A stretch of DNA of 64,000 bases from contig BSQZ01000002.1 in the NCBI GenBank assembly GCA_033239005.1, positions 3,439,001-3,503,000 of the forward strand. The letters run 5' to 3'. Source of the DNA: Lamellibrachia satsuma (Eukaryota > Annelida > Polychaeta > Sabellida > Siboglinidae). The position numbers and the translations under genes are program-made. This document shows, one piece after another, positions 46,346-58,329 of the stretch; position 1 is the stretch's first letter, and each line of letters begins with the position of its first letter. The notes beneath the pieces are model-generated. The model was given only the letters and a program-made list of their open reading frames with translations. It searched no databases and was not told the origin of the DNA.

Positions 46346-46463
46346 TGGTCGTTGCTGCCCGTGTCGCTGACTTCGTTCGAGTTCTGAGTACTCATGGCGT
46401 CAACACAGATTACGCTACTGGGAATAAAAAAATGTTGGCACATCCTCCTCTTTCAAAGATATC

Positions 46464-46706
46464 TTAGCACGAGGATAACCCAGGGCCGCCATCTTCTCCG
46501 TGCGCAGTCGAAAGAAGTTTGTGATTCGTCGACTTAAATTTTGAAGGCTTCGTTTTCGCGCGCCATTTCTTTACCAAAGTTGGCTGCGTAGGGAACGTAA
46601 ACGAACTACATGTTAGTCTATTCTTACTACTGTTTGCATTGCAATCGAATGCCGCACAATAAAACATTCTAACGCTCGCCTCGAAACAACCGCTATCGCT
46701 GTCCAT
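46464..46706 (-). pseudogene. THAP-like zinc-finger exon, degenerate
   Basis: The minus-strand ATG at 46706 opens MDSDSGCFEASVRMFYCAAF, then 'DCNANSSKNR' and 'FTFPTQPTLVKKWRAKT'. The C-x4-C start, the Phe-Pro and the Lys-Lys-Trp match the THAP DNA-binding domain used by transposase-derived factors. The closing Cys-x2-His-Phe is degraded to 'LLSTAHGED', so zinc binding is doubtful. The frame ends after 80 codons at TAA. It may be the first exon of a decayed gene or a P-element-type remnant. Confidence 0.5.
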
Positions 46707-46739
46707 TATACGACACCGGCAGGACAGGGTATTATTTGG

Positions 46740-47575
46740 AATTATTAATTAATTGAGTTCTAATAAAATTATCGGTTTTATTGAAATGGAAATATACTGC
46801 AAGGTGTAATATAATATGATTTCAAACAGTCGTTGTTTTTATTCCCTTTAAGACTAGGTGTTTCGAGTGCCCCAAGGGTATGACCTTTCAGAAATACCAA
46901 CCAGACACTTGGTCCTACCAACCATGCAAATTGGGTTTAGAAATCTCAGCCGCGATCTATGACGTCATGTGTTGTTGACGATACTCAACGGGTGGGTCGG
47001 CTCAATTAAGAGCGCAATAATGTCTCAATCGGTGACAGAAGCACCGCGCCACAGCCACGCATCGCTGACCCTTGTCCAAATTAACCCTGGTCAACAGCGA
47101 TGCTATTTTGGTGCGGTTAATAGAAGGCAGTATAAGTTGGCTAGAGACTGTAGACACAGACTCTCGTGTTGCCGCATGGCAGTCTGAATCGCGAACAGCG
47201 AAATTGAATTAGACAACCACATTTCATACATTACGCCTACACGCAGCGCGGTGGCTAGGTGCACTAAACCAATAAACCCTTCAGCGAGGCAGTGTGGAAC
47301 AAATATCCTCAACATCAGAAAGGATTATGTATATTTGTTTCAGAATGTTAAAACATATCGTAGGCACCTATGAACCATCACTTCGCACGGATCGTGGTTG
47401 GGGCCACTGTGTTTGCGGGAACCAGGTATACGGGTAACCACGTACGGGTAACCACGTAGGGTAACCACGAATAGCGTTCAATGGAATGGATGCTCTATTT
47501 GACGATGCTACTTGCGTGTGTAGATACATAAAGCTCAGATTTGGCACAAATGTGCACCATTTGTCATCAAAACGG
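46740..47575. other. No gene seen
   Basis: Only short frames occur. The small repeat GGGTAACCACGTA occurs three times at about 47430-47470. Confidence 0.4.
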
Positions 47576-47577
47576 CA

Positions 47578-47745
<168 letters not shown>

Positions 47746-47759
47746 TAGATTAAAATTAT

Positions 47760-49060
47760 TAATTTATTATATTATATATAACATGTATGTATGCTGTTTC
47801 TAAAGTATAACAAGTATGATCCATTCATTGGTGCGTGCAAGTTGGAAGTTGGCCAAATCACCACGGATTCTCATCGGTCTGACAGTGACATCCACAGCCA
47901 GGTTTTGGAATCGGCGCCGCATATTGACATCCACGTAACTATACATTTTAGTACATCACCAACCATTTTAGAATTTACATAGAAACACCTCATAACACTT
48001 AAAGTGGCATAACCAGCCGAGAAAATGTACAAGAACGTAAAAACGTATCGACATGGAGCCGACGTGTACACTGAAGCAACCCAAACTCTCATCAGTACTT
48101 ACCTTGATTGATCCATCTACCGTCGTTGATACGACTGATCACTGCAGTCTTTATAAGCGCTTGTCAATGTAGTACGGCATATCTTGCACGGCTTTCAGCG
48201 ATGCAACCCAAACTCTCAATGAAGCGATCAGAAAGAAGTGTGGTTGGTGACAGGGAGTCAAAATAATGCTAGCAACAAATGTTTACTTTAGACAGAGTTG
48301 CAGAAGTCTCCCTACCAATGAACATGTTATTGTAGAAGGCCCTTCAATTCCTACCTGCCTAGATGGCAAGCCCACCCCAGTTGGAAGTGTTTGTGTGCTC
48401 ACATATGTTAAGCTTATCTGTGAAATGCAATCAGTGAAATTCAGGCAACCTTTTGAAATCCGTGGCCACAATTATCACAAATATTTTTGGTATTCACAAT
48501 CTATCTCGATTTAAAACAATATTTATCATGTAATCATCATTTATCATGTAATCAACATTGCGTTGAGCCAGACTTTCTTGACGTGGTGCGAATGAGGAGC
48601 GGCCAGAAGTACAGAAACTATTGCTGCTGTCGTGACTAGTGACCACTGCAGTGACCAAATGCACTAACCGCAGTCGATCAAAACTACAGAAGAAACGCTC
48701 AACAAGGACACACAAACTGCAGGAGAAACAAGAGACTCGAGCCTTCGGTCGGGGGCTGTATTGCACTACTGTCTCAATGCTAAACATCATGCTGTTGTCA
48801 TGATCGAAGTAACTGCGTGTGGCAATCTTTGTCCACGACCAAACGCATTAAAACCACATTGAATTTGGGTGTATTCGTATCTAGAAAGACGGTCGGTATT
48901 CTGAACTTCGATAACCCAACGTGTCACATGAAAGTGACTTGCTTGACAATCCGTGTAAATATTAGGTATGACATATATAATAGTGACACGGACTTCCAGG
49001 CACCTGCATGGTATATTACAGCCACCAATCACATTGGCTGTTAAAAAAGTATGTAATCAT
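47760..49060. other. Unannotated intergenic DNA
   Basis: Frames are short and lack codon structure. 'aagcaacccaaactctcat' at 48071 and 'gatgcaacccaaactctcaat' at 48203 are diverged repeats, also near 10690. Confidence 0.4.
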
Positions 49061-49065
49061 CTATG

Positions 49066-49140
49066 AGTAAGGCAATACGCCCATGTAAGGCAACACGCCC
49101 ATGTAAGGTAATACGCCCATGTAAGGCAGTACACCCATAG
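49066..49140. repeat. 18-bp repeat (gcaatacgcccatgtaag), four copies
   Basis: Four imperfect units are followed by degenerate remnants. The word 'gcaatacgcccc' returns at 52031. Confidence 0.85.
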
Positions 49141-49539
49141 CAATTTTATAATGAATACCTAATGCAGTATACCACGTATTGTGCTTTCTAAAGTGCTGCC
49201 ATCTCTCGCTTTCTTCTGACAAGAGCGCTAAAGTGGATGTTCAAAAATAAGTTTTTCTCGGTATTGATGTAAAATGTAATGTCTACCTTTGTGTTAATAA
49301 AGTCATCGTAACCAAGGGTGCCGTTTTGTCACTAGGCATATATCACCATAATTAACTTGTAAACTCATTAGCAGCATTGATTGTGGGTGAAAATAAGGAC
49401 GCTTATTGGGCGCCACCTATTGATAAAAATAGTACTGTTGGGGCGAGACGCCTACCAACCAAAGGGGCAATACACCTAGCTGGGCGTTTTGCCCCGCCGC
49501 TGTAGCATATTAACATTTTGCAAACGTGGGCATGTGTAT

Positions 49540-49765
<226 letters not shown>

Positions 49766-50030
49766 AGTGCGAGCCGGAACTCCCAATTCTTTGCTGAGCG
49801 GATGAGCGGCATGCCGTCTCTGACTGATCTCAACGCATCTTGCAACTTGCCATCACCGTACACTCCTCTGTTTGCTTCTTGTAGTGCCTGACCATGATTT
49901 AGACTGCAAATGAACATACAGGATAATTAAATGCGATATAATACACACACTGTGTATACGGGATACACGTCAGTCAATGTGCACACTGTGTATACGGGAC
50001 ACACGTCAGTCAATGTGCACACTGTGTATG

Positions 50031-50362
50031 GGTGTACAGACATGTATTAACTGGTTCAGAACATGTGAAATCACGTGTTTCAATTGGTTCAATTCACGTG
50101 TTACCGTACGTGAATTCGTGGGATTGTGTGGAAAAGTTTGGTATACAGACACGTGTGTACACTGGTTCAGAACACGTGAAATCACGTGTCTTAATTGGAT
50201 CAATTCACGTATTGCCGTTCGTGAATTCACAAGATTCTGTGTACAAACTGAGTGTACAGACAAGTGTATGAAGTGGTTCCAAACACGTGAAATCACGTGT
50301 TTCTACTGGTTAAATTCACATGTTTCCGTACGTGAATTCACAAGATTCTGTGGTACAAATTC
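50031..50362. repeat. 110-bp unit in three copies with CACGTG palindromes
   Basis: Each copy carries ACACGTGAAATCACGTGT, a near-perfect palindrome containing two E-boxes. About 30 bases later comes 'TACGTGAATTCAC', a second palindrome. Copies start near 50031, 50141 and 50252. The palindromes are the best conserved part while the spacers vary. It could bind bHLH factors or be a cruciform-forming satellite. Its frames are not convincing. Confidence 0.8.
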
Positions 50363-50364
50363 CC

Positions 50365-50460
50365 AGCTAGCACAGCTTGGTTGGGCCAACATTGTAATAA
50401 GCTCGCTACGGTCGCGGTCTGCATGTTGACCTAATGTCAACGTTGGGCCAACCTTGGAAA
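50365..50460. repeat. TTGGGCCAAC-type palindromic repeat
   Basis: Paired words GGTTGGGCCAACATTG and CGTTGGGCCAACCTTG flank 'catgttgacctaatgtcaac'. The pattern resembles a widespread short inverted repeat. Similar words occur at 45070-45085. Confidence 0.5.
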
Positions 50461-51014
50461 CTTGTAGGAGTCAGACCACTGTAGAGAATTACATTGGTGG
50501 CCATGTAAACATTTTGTCTGATTACAGTGTATAAGAAAACGTGACCATCAAAAATTCAGAAAAATTTTCACAGCAACTGCCATCATCTCATTGACATGCT
50601 GACCAAATGTTTCCAAAATCACATACCTCCAGCTCTTTTAAAACACCCCGACGTGCGATGCCCATCAATTTTGACACAAATAGCCATATATTCATGCGCC
50701 CACGTGGCCCATAGCAGAACAATTCCCATAAATCCCTCCGCCTGTTAAGCTCTCAAAAAAATGCACCATTTCACAGCCAATAGCTTCTACAAACAAAAAT
50801 ATGAATATACCTGCACAATTGCACTTATGTCACATCATATGAATTGTTTAAATTCACATATCGCAATTTAATACGCCCTACATTCGTGTGAAACAATAAG
50901 CAGGAAGGGCAACAGTGGTCTTACCCTTGTAGTGGGCAGACGGCAACGCGGCAACGTCATGCCTACATTATGCCAGCTATTGAAACATCGTAGCGACATC
51001 TAGCTAAGAATTTT

Positions 51015-51700
51015 GCATCCTCTGAAACCTATCGTACTGGTTTTTAACCAGTACTGTAAATGCTAGTAGCATGAATGTGTTTTTAAAAAATATATAAATA
51101 TCTCAGAAGGACGGGTTACACATATATGACAAATTGTTGGACTTTCGATAAGCCAATGGCATCCTTGTCCACTAGCTATTTGGGTGTTTTGCCATGGATG
51201 GTAACCTTGTTAAATCTTGATGGAACAGCCGTATTTGAGCAATTGATCAATATTGCACGTTTCTTTAAAAAGTGGAGGTTCGTGCGCATGTGCGTGAGTA
51301 TGTGTATCATTCAATCAAGTAGAAGTCTCATTACAGATATGTTGTTAGTCACTATTTCATACGACATTCAATAATTTACATTTCATTCACCATTGTTTGT
51401 TATGTAAGAATACGTGGAAAGTATCCCCTTTAGTAGCTAACAATGGAAAGCTTAATATATGAAGCTGTGAACACCTACATTGTTATGCACACTGTATGTA
51501 AGATGTATAAATGTGTATAATCCAATTAATGCGATAACAGTAACACGGACGAGTGACACTTGCATTGCGATCCACGTGTTCTTTGATGTAACAATGTGCC
51601 CCGTATGATGTAACAACGTGCCCCGTGTGATGTAACAACGTGCCCCGTGTGATGTAACAACATGCCCCTATTATGTAACAACTTCAATTCTTTTCTAGCC
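51015..51700 (-). repeat. Inverted-repeat arm 2
   Basis: This is the reverse-complement partner of 45690-46345. It includes a LINE 3' UTR (51040-51240, 'ttcgataagccaatggcatc') and, at 51585-51680, four copies of a 20-bp unit GATGTAACAACGTGCCCCGT where arm 1 has two. The region between the arms is about 4.7 kb. Confidence 0.8.
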
Positions 51701-52675
51701 ACCAGCGACTTCCCGTTTAACTTCTTCTGTTTTGCTTACTGATCATCAACGAGTTCAACTTGTGAGTAGCGAATTCCAGTTTATTAGGAAACAACAAGAA
51801 CTTAAATGGATGTAGTTTCTACGGCGCGGCACGTTGATAACCGAGGACAAGGCGTATAGAGTAATATGCACTTATAAATTAAGTAATACCGTGTAGGCAT
51901 ACTCCAAATTGTCACGTGCCATGTATATATTATGAAATGATAGATCGTACATTCGAAAACTCATAGCTTTTATCAAAATAAAAACATTTCCACTACCTAA
52001 TCACGACTATAAATTGACGAAATCGTGAGGGGGCAATACGCCCCCCATCTTGCACTCCACTCTAAGGGTGCGTCTTACCCACTAGTACGCACGTTATTAT
52101 TAATTAACGCCTATATTTTGTAACAATAAATGGAAAGGTGTACATTAATGATGAACATAAAAACAGTTGCACGACGTTAAGCGGGATATGTGTGTTTCTG
52201 TGCAACATTGCAAATATGAATATTTTACATCAGCCATGCATGAAAACTTAAAAAGCATATTTTTCCAAACCGTCTTTTTCTTTTTCGCCTGCATGTTCTT
52301 TTGGGCAGAATATGTACCAGGTAGCAGCAATGCATTCATCAAACATAGACGGACAACAAGCGAATATAATGTTGCAAATACGAGAGGGCGTCTTCCTACC
52401 CTACCATCCTTGATAATTTATCTATCTGACACCCCCATAACACGTTTTTGACATCTGTCAAAATAATACCCCTTTCAAGTTGGAATACAACCAAATATAT
52501 ACCTTAGCGTGCCGAATTGGCATTCATTATTCATTCGTAGATTATTTTATTCATAGGTTAATGTTAATTGAAATTACAAAACGTTGCCCTGAAATGAAAT
52601 CACAGTTCCTGTTCTAAATATATTTAGATACCAAATTACCAACACGCGTTTCAGGCATCAACGTGCTTTTGTGCA
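51701..52675. other. No gene seen
   Basis: AT-rich sequence without a supported exon. 'gggggcaatacgccccccat' at 52029 is a short inverted repeat. Confidence 0.4.
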
Positions 52676-52682
52676 CTATAAT

Positions 52683-53580
52683 CTGGCAGGTGTGTTTTGA
52701 ATTCATCAGGTTTCCAAATTTGCGTTGTTGATGTCCGACAATTTAACGTAAATGGTAATCGAGGTTTTGATTAGTGGGACAACTTTATAAATATGTCTTA
52801 TGGGGAAAATACATATAAAATGTGGAATTTGTCTCAAGGATGGTATAGGACTCTGGCGACGCATGGAGTGCCCCTCCCACAGATTATAAACCTTCTGCTT
52901 GTTCTGTGTTTGTTATTGCAAGCTACTTCAATCGACTTACCTACAACTAACTCAGGCCCATCTTCAGTGTTTTGGAAAGGGGGTCCGATTGCTACGTTAC
53001 AGTTAAAGAACAATTCCAAACAAACCTGAACACCACCACCACCCCCCCCCCCCCCGAGGACAGGCATGTGTTACTTTGATAATATATCTACCTGGGCTGT
53101 GTAAAGCGAATACACTTCCCATGCCACACACAAACTCTATATAAACCATTGCCATATATAGTTGTTTTGCTTTCATGCCATCGGTGATGCATCTCAGCAC
53201 ACGAATATGCGTTTGACGGTGGACCTAGCTTGTCTCAAACCATTTTGATTCCAGCGAAGGGGTAGATCAACGCGGAGCCGCATTCTGCTCAGCAAAGTCT
53301 GTTAAAGATATTTCCTGCAATGCTCGTAAAATTATTCTTCATTAATTGATGGTTAAGTTAGTTTACAATAGGAATTATCCGAGTTGTGATCAACTTGCTG
53401 GGCTTTATTTTCTTGAGTAATGCCATGTTGCAAAAATCTAGCAGGTGTGTTTTGAATAAATCCGGTTGCCAAAGTTCATTGTTGATGTCTGACAATTTAA
53501 GGTAAATGGCAATCGAGGTTTTGATTGGTAGGACACCTTTATAAATATATTTTATGGGGAAGTCTGTCAGGTATTGAGGG
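52683..53580. repeat. Direct repeat pair of about 140 bp
   Basis: 52683-52825 and 53434-53575 share 'gcaggtgtgttttgaat', 'ttgttgatgtc.gacaattta' and 'atcgaggttttgatt'. On the minus strand the second copy gives a short open frame ('YKGVLPIKTSIAIYLKLSDI'). This could be protein-coding or LINE-derived but matches nothing I recognise. A G/C homopolymer (53041-53054) lies between. Confidence 0.6.
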
Positions 53581-54039
53581 TGCATTCCCCATAATATTTC
53601 TGGAGTGTTGGAAGTATTTGTCCTGTCTCTCTTCTGATGTCCCTTCGATCTAGTTAGAGGTATGTGCTGTCATACGACCAGTGGCCCCGTCAAAGACTTT
53701 CCAAGCTATGCTGTGTCTGTGATGAAACGATACTTGTTGGTTCTTCTGTATCTTTTCGTCGAACGGATTTAGAAAGAATAATTATATATGTAGCGTGCTT
53801 TCATGCCGAGCATCGAGGCCATGTTCTTGTAGAGATTGGACTGACCAAGTTGTACGGATGGACAAGGACAGGCTGCTGAAATAGCTGTGTTCTGTGGCGA
53901 CCTACGGCAGTCTAAGCGAAACGTTGAGCGACCACGCTTCCACAATGATATAGTGTAGTATAGACTCCACGAAGCGAAACCTAAGAGCTACCGGTATTGA
54001 CGTGAGCACGTGAATAGCAATCGTCAGACAAGGAGCCGC

Positions 54040-54240
54040 CGACGCTGAATCTACTGGAGCAGCTGATGGCGCGTGAGACCGTCACAAACATGCGCACGAT
54101 TTCGCAGCCCAAACAGGATATGCTGACATACACATATCAATACCGAGAACAAGCAATGGCTGCCCATATCAGGCTAGTATCTCATGAACGAGACCATCGA
54201 GAGCCAGCTGGACCGCCGAGTGCGGCTCCTGGGTGACAGG
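54040..54240 (+). pseudogene. Possible decayed coding fragment
   Basis: An open stretch reads 'LNLLEQLMARETVTNMRTIS', 'QPKQDMLTYTYQYREQAMAA', 'HIRLVS'. It then shifts one base to 'MNETIESQLDRRVRLLGDR'. Codon use and the helical, charged composition look coding, but no splice sites are clear and the family is not recognised. Confidence 0.35.
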
Positions 54241-54605
54241 ACCACTCACAGTGACTCCCCGGAGGCTGCACCGTAGAGAGCGACTCCCCGGAGGCTGCAT
54301 CGACGAGAGCGACTCCCCGGAGACTGCACCGTCAAGAGCAACTCCTCAGAGTCTGCACCGTCGAGAGCAGCTCCCCAATGGTTGGACCGACTCCCCCGAG
54401 GCTGTACCGTAGAGAGCAATTCCCCGGAGGCTGTACCGTAGAGAGCGAATCCCCGAAGGGTGTACCATAGAGAGCGGCTCCCTGGTGGCTGGACCATAGA
54501 GAGCGACTCCCCTGCACCGTAGATAGCGTCTTCCTGGAGCTGTACCATCGGAGGCTGCACTGACGAGAGCGACTCCCCGGACGCTGCACCATCGAGAACG
54601 ACCCC
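54240..54605. repeat. 29-bp GC-rich minisatellite, about 13 degenerate copies
   Basis: The unit is GAGAGCGACTCCCCGGAGGC followed by TGCACCGTA. Copies vary in length, so minus-strand frames of about 130 codons arise without meaning. Confidence 0.85.
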
Positions 54606-54611
54606 CGGTTT

Positions 54612-55010
54612 GTGCAACTTTTTATGTAGTTTTTTTGTGAAATCATCAGGCAAACTATTAAATCACTTAATGTTTGGTCAAACATTAATTGAAGAGAAAA
54701 ACTGAAATGCTGAAAACTCAAAAAATTCACCCTTGGTGAAATGTTTTAACTGTGTTATGTGGTTGGCAAGAGGATGGAGGTCACGCCCATGATCGGCATT
54801 GACCCACACAGTGCTTACCATTTTGGATATCCACTATTTTGAGCCTTTCCAGATCTAACAACTAAAGTTAATTCTTTCGATGATTTAAAAAAAATATGCA
54901 TTTTAAAAATAAAATCGACTGCGGTTGTTATTTAAACAATTCACACACTACATATATCTGCACATCAACGAACTGGATTTGCGATAGGCTAAATCAGTTG
55001 AGGGTGGAGT
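54612..55010. mobile_element. Family A non-autonomous element
   Basis: It starts with the same terminal repeat as 9591 (GTGCAACTTTTTATGTAGTT), contains the palindromic word AATGTTTGGTCAAACATT (54669) and the body shared with 10130-10430, and ends near 'aaatcagttgagggtggagt', the source sequence of the 30-bp array at 2131. Confidence 0.75.
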
Positions 55011-55119
55011 TTTAAAACAACATTTTGAATTAAAATACGTCTACCAAGTGTTTAGGCTCTAGCGACTATCAGTACAAATGAACATTTTCAACGTTTGTAG
55101 AGTGGGACAATATATTCAC

Positions 55120-55405
55120 AAATTTGAAGAATATACTGTAAAGAGAATAATAAATAATCTACCCAATAAAAATAGTTATGGATTTGATGGTATTTCCACC
55201 AAACTACTAAAATTAATTGAACCTGCAATAACTAAATCATTAACATTATTAACAAATCAAGTATTAACCACAGGAGTATTCCCTGATAAATAAAACATTG
55301 CTAAGGTAATTCCAATTTATAAAAAAGGCAAGCCAACAATATTTAATAATTATAGACCCATATCTCTTCTGCCAGCTATCTCAAAAGTATTGGAAAAAAA
55401 TTGAA
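55120..55405 (+). mobile_element. LINE reverse-transcriptase fragment
   Basis: A plus-strand frame reads 'NNLPNKNSYGFDGISTKLLK' and 'LTNQVLTTGVFPDK', a TAA, then '[20 protein letters not shown]' and '[15 protein letters not shown]'. These are the first RT motifs of a Jockey/CR1-group LINE. Both ends are truncated. Confidence 0.85.
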
Positions 55406-55645
55406 TGACACATGTTCAGCGATCAAAACAAATATTTTTGATGCTTGCATCAGAAGTAGGCAGATAACTAGGCAGATTTCCGGCAAAACCTGGTGGATTT
55501 CGTTTGATGTTGGTATATTTCATAGCCTGATAGATGGCGACACTCAATTAGAATGTGACTCGACATGAACTGTGCCTCTGATGTGTTGGTGTTGTGCATT
55601 AATAATTAATAAATGTCTACCAATGATACCTGTTTGTGTGGTCAG

Positions 55646-55880
55646 GTGACGAGCTTGCGAAGAGAGCGGGAGATGTTGATTTCTAAGCAGCAGTCGGGAG
55701 GTAATAGTGAGGCGCAGCGCATGCGAGAATGCGCAGGTGCATCTCAAGACGAAGGGGTTGTTGTCGGAGCTCGAGGAGGTGCGTGCCCAGAATGAACACC
55801 AGGGGCTGCAGTCGGACCATGTGACCCGGTAACAGATGAAGCAGCTGTCGGAGACGACGGCCGGACTCAAGGCCTGCGAG
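55646..55880 (+). pseudogene. Decayed coiled-coil exon
   Basis: It has acceptor TGTGTGGTCAG and donor GAG/GTGAGC. The first frame reads VTSLRREREMLISKQQSGGN and on to 'EAQRMRE'. One base is then missing near 55730 and the next frame continues 'NAQVHLKTKGLLSELEEVRA' and 'QNEHQGLQSDHVTR', TAA (a mutated CAA would fit), then 'QMKQLSETTAGLKACE'. The style matches the decayed exon at 2503. It may come from the same kind of long coiled-coil gene. A Merlin-derived element begins 12 bases after the donor. Confidence 0.5.
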
Positions 55881-55892
55881 GTGAGCAAGATT

Positions 55893-56568
55893 GGGTAAAG
55901 GTGCATTAACCTGGCCGAAATTATTAACGCTATTAAATGACAGTTTTACCTCATTTTATCGATGCTAATGTGTTCTTTGCATCACTCCCCATCGGATCAG
56001 GTACAAAACGGACGTATATTTGCAAAAAATATTGTGTTTTAGCGCACATTTTGTGCCCAAAAAACGCTATACCGGCAATAGCCGGTGTTCTTAATATGGC
56101 GATCATCCGAAATGTGCTGTAACAAAATCACGGTGGTATCAGAACCGGAAAGGCGATTTCGCTGTCAAATATTTTATACCGCAGTATAAGAAAATACGAA
56201 AAATAGAACAAAAAGTGCAATTTAATGTTACGAAAAACTCTAAAAATCGACAATTTAATGTTAAAAAGCCCCCAAAAATCGAACCGGACAGTTTATTTCA
56301 CTGACAAATATTTTGTACGCAACCTAAGGGGAAAAAAGTAGAGTTCAATTTAATTTTGAAAATCCCAAAAAAATCCACCGACAACTATTTCGACAATATA
56401 AGATAATGTAAAAAAAACAAAGACATCGCACATATATCAAAAAATTATTAAAAGTTCACAGATCGTGCAAATATCTTTAAATCTTACTCATAAACAAGTG
56501 TCTTGCTTGAGGTAAAACTGTCATTTAATAGCGTTAATAATTTCGGCCAGGTTAATGCACCTTTACCC
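55893..56568 (-). mobile_element. Merlin-derived MITE, 676 bp
   Basis: Terminal inverted repeats of 61 bp are identical to each other and nearly identical to those of the element at 30665. The interior is the reverse complement of about 32345-32920 of that element (for example 'ttatgagtaagatttaaaga' and 'ccaccgacaa.tattt'), with the transposase deleted. The perfect ends imply recent movement using transposase supplied elsewhere. No clear target duplication was seen. Confidence 0.9.
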
Positions 56569-57975
56569 TATTTTCTCTATTTTTTCTCTTCGTTTTTTTA
56601 CGTTGCATAATTGTATGCACTATACGCACAAACATCGCGGTTCTGGTGGCACCGTCGTCACCGAGGCGTGACTAGTGCGCAAATCGCACGCGCGGCATTT
56701 TTATTATGCAATCGGTTCTCCTGTTTTGATCTATAAAACTGATTAAAAGCGGCCTAAACACAATCCTTTTGTTTATATATGAACTTTTTTACAGTGACAT
56801 ATGCGGTATTATATAAGGAACGCATTCAGGTACAAAAATGCAGGAAAACCGTCAGCATAAAGCCCTAATAATTTAAGTAAACGATTACGACTGGTGACTG
56901 CAGTGTTTCGAGAGCGCCTCTTTCGTCCAGTGCCAGTGGCAGTGGCAGTGCCCGGCCCAGGCCCACTGTACAAAATACGGTAAATCAAAACGACGAGAGC
57001 GTTTTCAGCTTACCTCTAAATTCCATGTGCTGACGTTTTTCTCTCGCTCCCCATTTCATCTTCACCACTACGTACGTACTGACCGATCGCTTACATCTAT
57101 CGTAGTTATTCCGATATATGCTGATACGGCATGGGCTTCTTCGAACAGTTCAGAACCCTGGCGTCGACCGCCCAGGGTATAGCCTTGATTATCCAGGCTC
57201 CGTGATGTGGCGCCACCGTTTGTCGCACACATCATCGCTTGGAAGCAGTGTTCTTTTCATTATGACGGGCTTTGCATACATAATATTATATGCACCCAGA
57301 TTCTGGGTGCGTACATAATTAGTAATAATAATCATCCGGGGATTTGGCTATTAACACAGTGCTACTTTTATACCACGCACAACTTTTTAATTTGTTGCTA
57401 GAATCTAACAACGTCACATATGTCCAAGGTCAAGGACAACAATACATACAATATTCAATCCACAAAATATAAGAGGGGTGTGGATCCAGAGAAAGATATT
57501 CTTCCAGAGATATTATATTTTGAAAATGTGGATTTTTTTTAATTTTGGCACTTGTTGGGAGACAAACAAGAAATTGAAAAATACCACTGAGGCAAATAAA
57601 AACATTTAATTTTATAAGTGCACATTAAAACAGGTTTCATTCAGCTATATCATTTTATTTTTATTTGAATGTTTGCAACATAATATTATTTCCCTGAATC
57701 GATTCGTGGAAACATTCAAAAGGTGACAGGGTATATTTTCCTTCGTTCAGATTAGTGTTTGTTGCTGATTAGTGGATTAATTACTTCTTTTTAATATAAA
57801 CTTTATTCAGAATGGATAAGACAAAAACTGACAGAGCGCGATGTATATAAATGAAACATGGTTTCCGGGTGAATTTGCGATCTGACCAAGTTTCCAAGGG
57901 CTCAGCGAGGCGCTTCGAACCTGCGGAGCAACAAACCCGACAGTACGTAACCATCGCGAGTTGATCGTGTATTTA
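56569..57975. other. No gene seen
   Basis: 'ccagtggcagtggcagtg' at 56931 is a small repeat. No exon is supported. Confidence 0.4.
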
Positions 57976-57980
57976 TACAA

Positions 57981-58325
57981 AGCTGCCAAGTCTACCGCTT
58001 TGGCGGTAGAACTACCACTTTGTCTTCAGTTTTACATTATCTACCGCTTTACTGCGTTCAAGCCAAAATCTACCGCCAAACCGCAATTCCAAGGGTACAG
58101 TTAAAATTACTCATTTCTAATCCAAATATACGACCAAACTACATCACTTCATATAGGAAATGCATCAGAATTAAGTAAAAATACTCTAAAATTGATTTTT
58201 TTTTGCGCCAGGACGGGAAGCCCCCTTCTACACCCTCCCCTCGCGGCCGCAGCGCGAGGAATTCGGCGCCAGATATTGATCTAATCTATCACCGTCACAT
58301 CATTAAAAGCGGTAGATATGCCGTC
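57981..58325. repeat. Keyword-echo hairpin element, TACCGC type
   Basis: CCAAGTCTACCGCTTTGGCG, then GTAG, begins a block in which TACCGC and its complement GCGGTA recur at least six times by 58085. The complement returns at 58310 as 'agcggtagatatg'. It has the same layout as 59643-59722 and 62239-62336 with a different keyword. Confidence 0.45.
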
Positions 58326-58329
58326 ACAC

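Noticed and set aside
55885..56580. Target-site duplication of the Merlin MITE
   Set aside because: The eight bases on each side (GCAAGATT and TATTTTCT) do not match.
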